16,140 nucleotides of DNA from an uncultured Lachnospiraceae bacterium (GTDB lineage: Bacteria > Bacillota > Clostridia > Lachnospirales > Lachnospiraceae). This document shows positions 14,174 to 16,140 of the stretch, in pieces. The stretch lies in contig CAJTPU010000035.1 in NCBI GenBank assembly GCA_910578335.1, positions 1-16,140 on the forward strand. The letters are read 5' to 3'. The number at the start of each line of letters is the position of its first letter. Positions within the stretch are counted from its first letter, which is position 1. Under the pieces are notes generated by a model. The model did not search any database, was not told the DNA's origin, and was given only the letters and a program-made list of their open reading frames with translations. The position numbers and the translations under genes were made by a program.

Positions 14174-14626
14174 TTACCTGTCAATATACCGGTAAAAAGC
14201 CTCACAGCCCTCACGCACATCTGCATAAGTCACATCAAAGTTGCCGGTATACCAAGGGTCAGCTATCGCCCTCGGCTCATCCGTAAAATCTAAAAGCTTA
14301 TATATCTTATGCTCTCTGTCCTGTCCCACTATCCGCAGCATATTTTTGATATTGGCATCATCCATGCCAATCAGATAATCATATGTTTCATAATCCGCTC
14401 TCGTCATCTGCACCGCTCTGTGCCCCGTACAAGGAACCCCTTCCTCCCGCAGCTTTGACAACGTCCCATAATGAATGCCATTGCCAATTTCCTCCGTACT
14501 GGTCGCCGCCGAGAAAATATAAAAATCCGAAGCTCTATTCTCCCTTTCAACAATTTGTTTCATCACAAATTCCGCCATGGGGGAGCGGCAGATGTTGCCG
14601 TGGCAAATAAAGAGTATTTTTATCAT
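14174..14626 (-). CDS. Low molecular weight protein-tyrosine phosphatase
   Basis: The 150-residue cytoplasmic phosphatase has the P-loop CHGNICRS at 8-15 (nucleophile Cys8, Arg14) and the general acid Asp123 in ADPWYTG (122-128), matching the family's length and architecture. In Firmicutes such enzymes act on phosphotyrosine proteins or arginine phosphate. AAAGGAT precedes the ATG by eight bases. The nucleotidyltransferase-like gene lies downstream (45 bases), probably in the same transcript. Its upstream region is the probable junction with the integrated element, so its native promoter may have been separated or replaced. Confidence 0.93.
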   Translation of the reverse strand: MIKILFICHGNICRSPMAEFVMKQIVERENRASDFYIFSAATSTEEIGNGIHYGTLSKLREEGVPCTGHRAVQMTRADYETYDYLIGMDDANIKNMLRIVGQDREHKIYKLLDFTDEPRAIADPWYTGNFDVTYADVREGCEAFYRYIDR

Positions 14627-14718
14627 ATTGAATATATCCTTTCATAAGCCTTTAAACCTTGATATATCGGGCTTCTTGGCACTTTTCTTCAATTTTGTAT
14701 TTTGCCCTTACCTCACGC

Positions 14719-14785
14719 AAATCTATGTAAATCTACGCAAATTTATGGGCAAATGGTGTAGTAAATGGTGTAGTAAATTGGTGTA
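14719..14785. repeat. Phased direct repeats at probable end of integrative element
   Basis: Three near-identical 10-base units (AAATCTATGT 14719, AAATCTACGC 14729, AAATTTATGG 14739) are followed by ATGGTGTAGTAA twice (14753-14764, 14765-14776) and a partial third copy ending ATTGGTGTA. Repeats of the GTAGTAAAT kind beside int resemble the arm-type sites bound by the N-terminal domain of Tn916 integrase. The 14627-14789 gap holds no other gene. Confidence 0.65.
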
Positions 14786-14789
14786 TTTT

Positions 14790-15989
14790 TCAACTTGATT
14801 TTCTTTGGTTTCCCTGTATATCGGTATCTTTAAAATCAATGATTCTCGCCATTTGCTCCGCAGCACGGTCATAACTCGCATGAGTGTAAACATTCAGTGT
14901 AACACCTACATCAGAATGTCCCATTACATACTGCAAGTTCTTGATATCCATGCCCGCACTTGCCATATTAGTACAAAATGTGTGACGGAACACATGGGGC
15001 GTGATATGGGGAAGCGGTTTATCCGGGTGCAGCTTCTTGTATTTCTTCATAGCCCAGCGCATTTCGTTTTCAATATGCAACGCTACTTTCGGCTTATCAT
15101 CCTTATCCAACAAAAGGAAACTACCATATCCGTCCACAACGATTTCCGTTTTTACTTTCTTGCGGCGTGCAAGGATATTTTTCAGACTTTGAAAAACTTC
15201 ATCCGTCATAGGAATATAGCGGCAACCACATTCTGTCTTGGTTTTCTCAACATAGTATTTCCCGCCACGTTCCCGGACAAGCTGGTGGTCTACCCGGATT
15301 CTCCGGCTTTCAAAGTCCAAATCGCTCTTTGTCAAACCGCAAAACTCGCTGACACGCATACCAGTTCCCAGCAGAACCACAAATTCATCATAATACTTCG
15401 CATAGGTTTTATCTTCCCGGATAAAGCCCATCCAAAGTTCCTGTTGTTCCGGTGTCATGGCAATCCGCTTCTGTGAATCATTGGGAACAACGTCCACCAA
15501 TTTGAAATCAAAAGGATTTCTACGGATAATGTCCTCGTTGTATGCCATTTGAAAGGCTGGCTTGACAACGCCCCGGACGCTTGTGATTGTACTGTAACCT
15601 TTGCCGTCATTATGCAGCTTCATAATCCATTGCTGTGCGTCTGATACTTTGATATCCCTTATCTGGCGATAGCCGAAATCTTCTTTCTTGACTAAATTCA
15701 ACACAAAATTATAGCCTACCTTTGTGTTGTAGCGCACACCCTGTTTCAAACTGATATATCGCTCTAATAGGGCAATCACGGTAATCTTTCCGGCGGCATA
15801 GTCAATCCCGTCATCAAGCTGTTTCTGGATTGTTTTTTCTTTTTCCCGTAGTTCCTTTAAATCAGAAGAATAAATGGTCTGCCGTTTCCCTCGGATATCT
15901 GTATACCGATATTGATAAATCAAGTCTTTTCTTTGGCTCTCTCCTGTCCGCAGGATTCTTCCTTTATTGTCTTTTCGCTTCTCGGACAT
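14790..15989 (-). CDS. int: Tyrosine recombinase/integrase, Tn916/Tn1549 type
   Basis: It excises and integrates the element by strand exchange at attachment sites. From ATG 15989 (AAAGGAG seven bases upstream) the protein is 399 residues, near the ~405 of Tn916 Int. The N-terminal arm-binding domain begins MSEKRKDNKGRILRTGESQR, nearly the same as Tn916 Int; a core-binding domain (about 70-175) and catalytic domain (about 180-385) follow. Catalytic residues are Arg212 (GTGMRVSEF), Lys near 249-251, His332 and Arg335 (HVFRH), His358 (MGHSD) and Tyr368 (LNVYTHAS). All are intact, so the enzyme is probably active. The longer frame from 16079 was rejected because it overlaps a strong hairpin and lacks a ribosome site. 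Confidence 0.97.
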   Translation of the reverse strand: MSEKRKDNKGRILRTGESQRKDLIYQYRYTDIRGKRQTIYSSDLKELREKEKTIQKQLDDGIDYAAGKITVIALLERYISLKQGVRYNTKVGYNFVLNLVKKEDFGYRQIRDIKVSDAQQWIMKLHNDGKGYSTITSVRGVVKPAFQMAYNEDIIRRNPFDFKLVDVVPNDSQKRIAMTPEQQELWMGFIREDKTYAKYYDEFVVLLGTGMRVSEFCGLTKSDLDFESRRIRVDHQLVRERGGKYYVEKTKTECGCRYIPMTDEVFQSLKNILARRKKVKTEIVVDGYGSFLLLDKDDKPKVALHIENEMRWAMKKYKKLHPDKPLPHITPHVFRHTFCTNMASAGMDIKNLQYVMGHSDVGVTLNVYTHASYDRAAEQMARIIDFKDTDIQGNQRKSS

Positions 15990-16019
15990 TGTCATTCTCC
16001 TTTCCGTGATGGAAAGAGC

Positions 16020-16052
16020 CTTGATATGACACGTCCATTGTATCATATCAAG
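16020..16052 (-). repeat. 10-bp inverted repeat between xis and int
   Basis: CTTGATATGA (16020-16029) and TCATATCAAG (16043-16052) pair perfectly around a 13-base loop, 30 bases before int. There is no T-run after it, so it is better seen as a regulatory or protein-binding hairpin than a terminator. Confidence 0.6.
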
Positions 16053-16075
16053 ACTGATTTTTACATCACAAAATT

Positions 16076-16140
16076 TCAAATCGAATACTCTTGCTCAATA
16101 AACTGGTCGAACAGCCGGCGTTTGATTAACCGTTTATTAC
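16076..16140 (-). CDS. xis: Excisionase (Xis), 3' end only
   Basis: The minus strand from the window edge reads NKRLIKRRLFDQFIEQEYSI and then TGA at 16076-16078. The (N)KRLIKR...F..FIE....I ending matches the C-terminus of small Tn916-family excisionases (about 65-70 residues), which bend the element ends with Int for excision. The N-terminal two thirds lie beyond the window. It sits 86 bases upstream of int, as in that family. Confidence 0.75.
   Translation of the reverse strand, partial: NKRLIKRRLFDQFIEQEYSI

Larger units (their letters stand above)
14719..16140 (-). mobile_element. Tn916/Tn1549-type integrative element, integrase end (partial)
   Basis: The end carries int-type repeats, int and the 3' end of xis, in the order and orientation of the terminal module of Tn916-family elements. 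The outer boundary is probably between about 14640 and 14750 next to the phosphatase gene; the other end is beyond the window. The exact attachment site cannot be set without the other junction. Confidence 0.7.

Overview
The window looks like chromosomal DNA of an anaerobic, spore-forming Clostridia, most likely Lachnospiraceae. Support for this comes from the spoIIIAA-spoIIIAB sporulation pair, a stand-alone glycyl-radical protein (GrcA), strong AGGAGG-type ribosome sites, clear sigma-A promoters, and an FMN-transferase / NusG_II / Gx-transporter cluster typical of anaerobic Firmicutes. The genus is an inference; no rRNA is present. Many starts were moved inward from the longest open frame because a Shine-Dalgarno site decides them.

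Layout. 1-1427 (minus): spoIIIAB (cut at its 3' end by the window edge) and spoIIIAA, with a sigma-E-like promoter upstream. 1592-1914 (plus): a strong promoter and grcA, followed by a perfect tandem duplication of a 59-bp hairpin unit and a bidirectional terminator. 2108-5462 (minus): the rpsO-pnp-lipoprotein operon, with its own promoter just past trpS. 5466-6661 (minus): trpS behind a consensus promoter and a short leader that can fold into two mutually exclusive hairpins, one terminator-like. 6725-7177 (minus): a GNAT acetyltransferase. 7273-9469 (plus): a TetR regulator with a two-gene ABC exporter, behind a consensus promoter and operator-like palindromes. 9487-11409 (minus): a cytoplasmic glycoside hydrolase family 2 enzyme. 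11559-13711: a divergent cluster of the lipoprotein FMN transferase ApbE (minus) against NusG_II protein and Gx-type membrane protein (plus), separated by a 12-bp inverted repeat. 13739-14626 (minus): a small nucleotidyltransferase-like protein and a low-molecular-weight protein-tyrosine phosphatase. 14719-16140: the integrase end of a Tn916/Tn1549-type integrative element, with phased repeats at the probable end, int, and the 3' end of xis running off the window.

How the parts work together. Most is housekeeping: translation (trpS, rpsO), RNA decay (pnp), sporulation (spoIIIA) and anaerobic pyruvate metabolism (grcA). The accessory parts are the drug-type exporter with its repressor, the GH2 enzyme, the flavin/electron-transfer-like trio and the integrated element. 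The most informative non-coding signals are the duplicated hairpin after grcA, the attenuator-like trpS leader, the inverted repeat between apbE and the NusG_II gene, and the repeats at the end of the integrated element. I see no rRNA, tRNA or CRISPR array.
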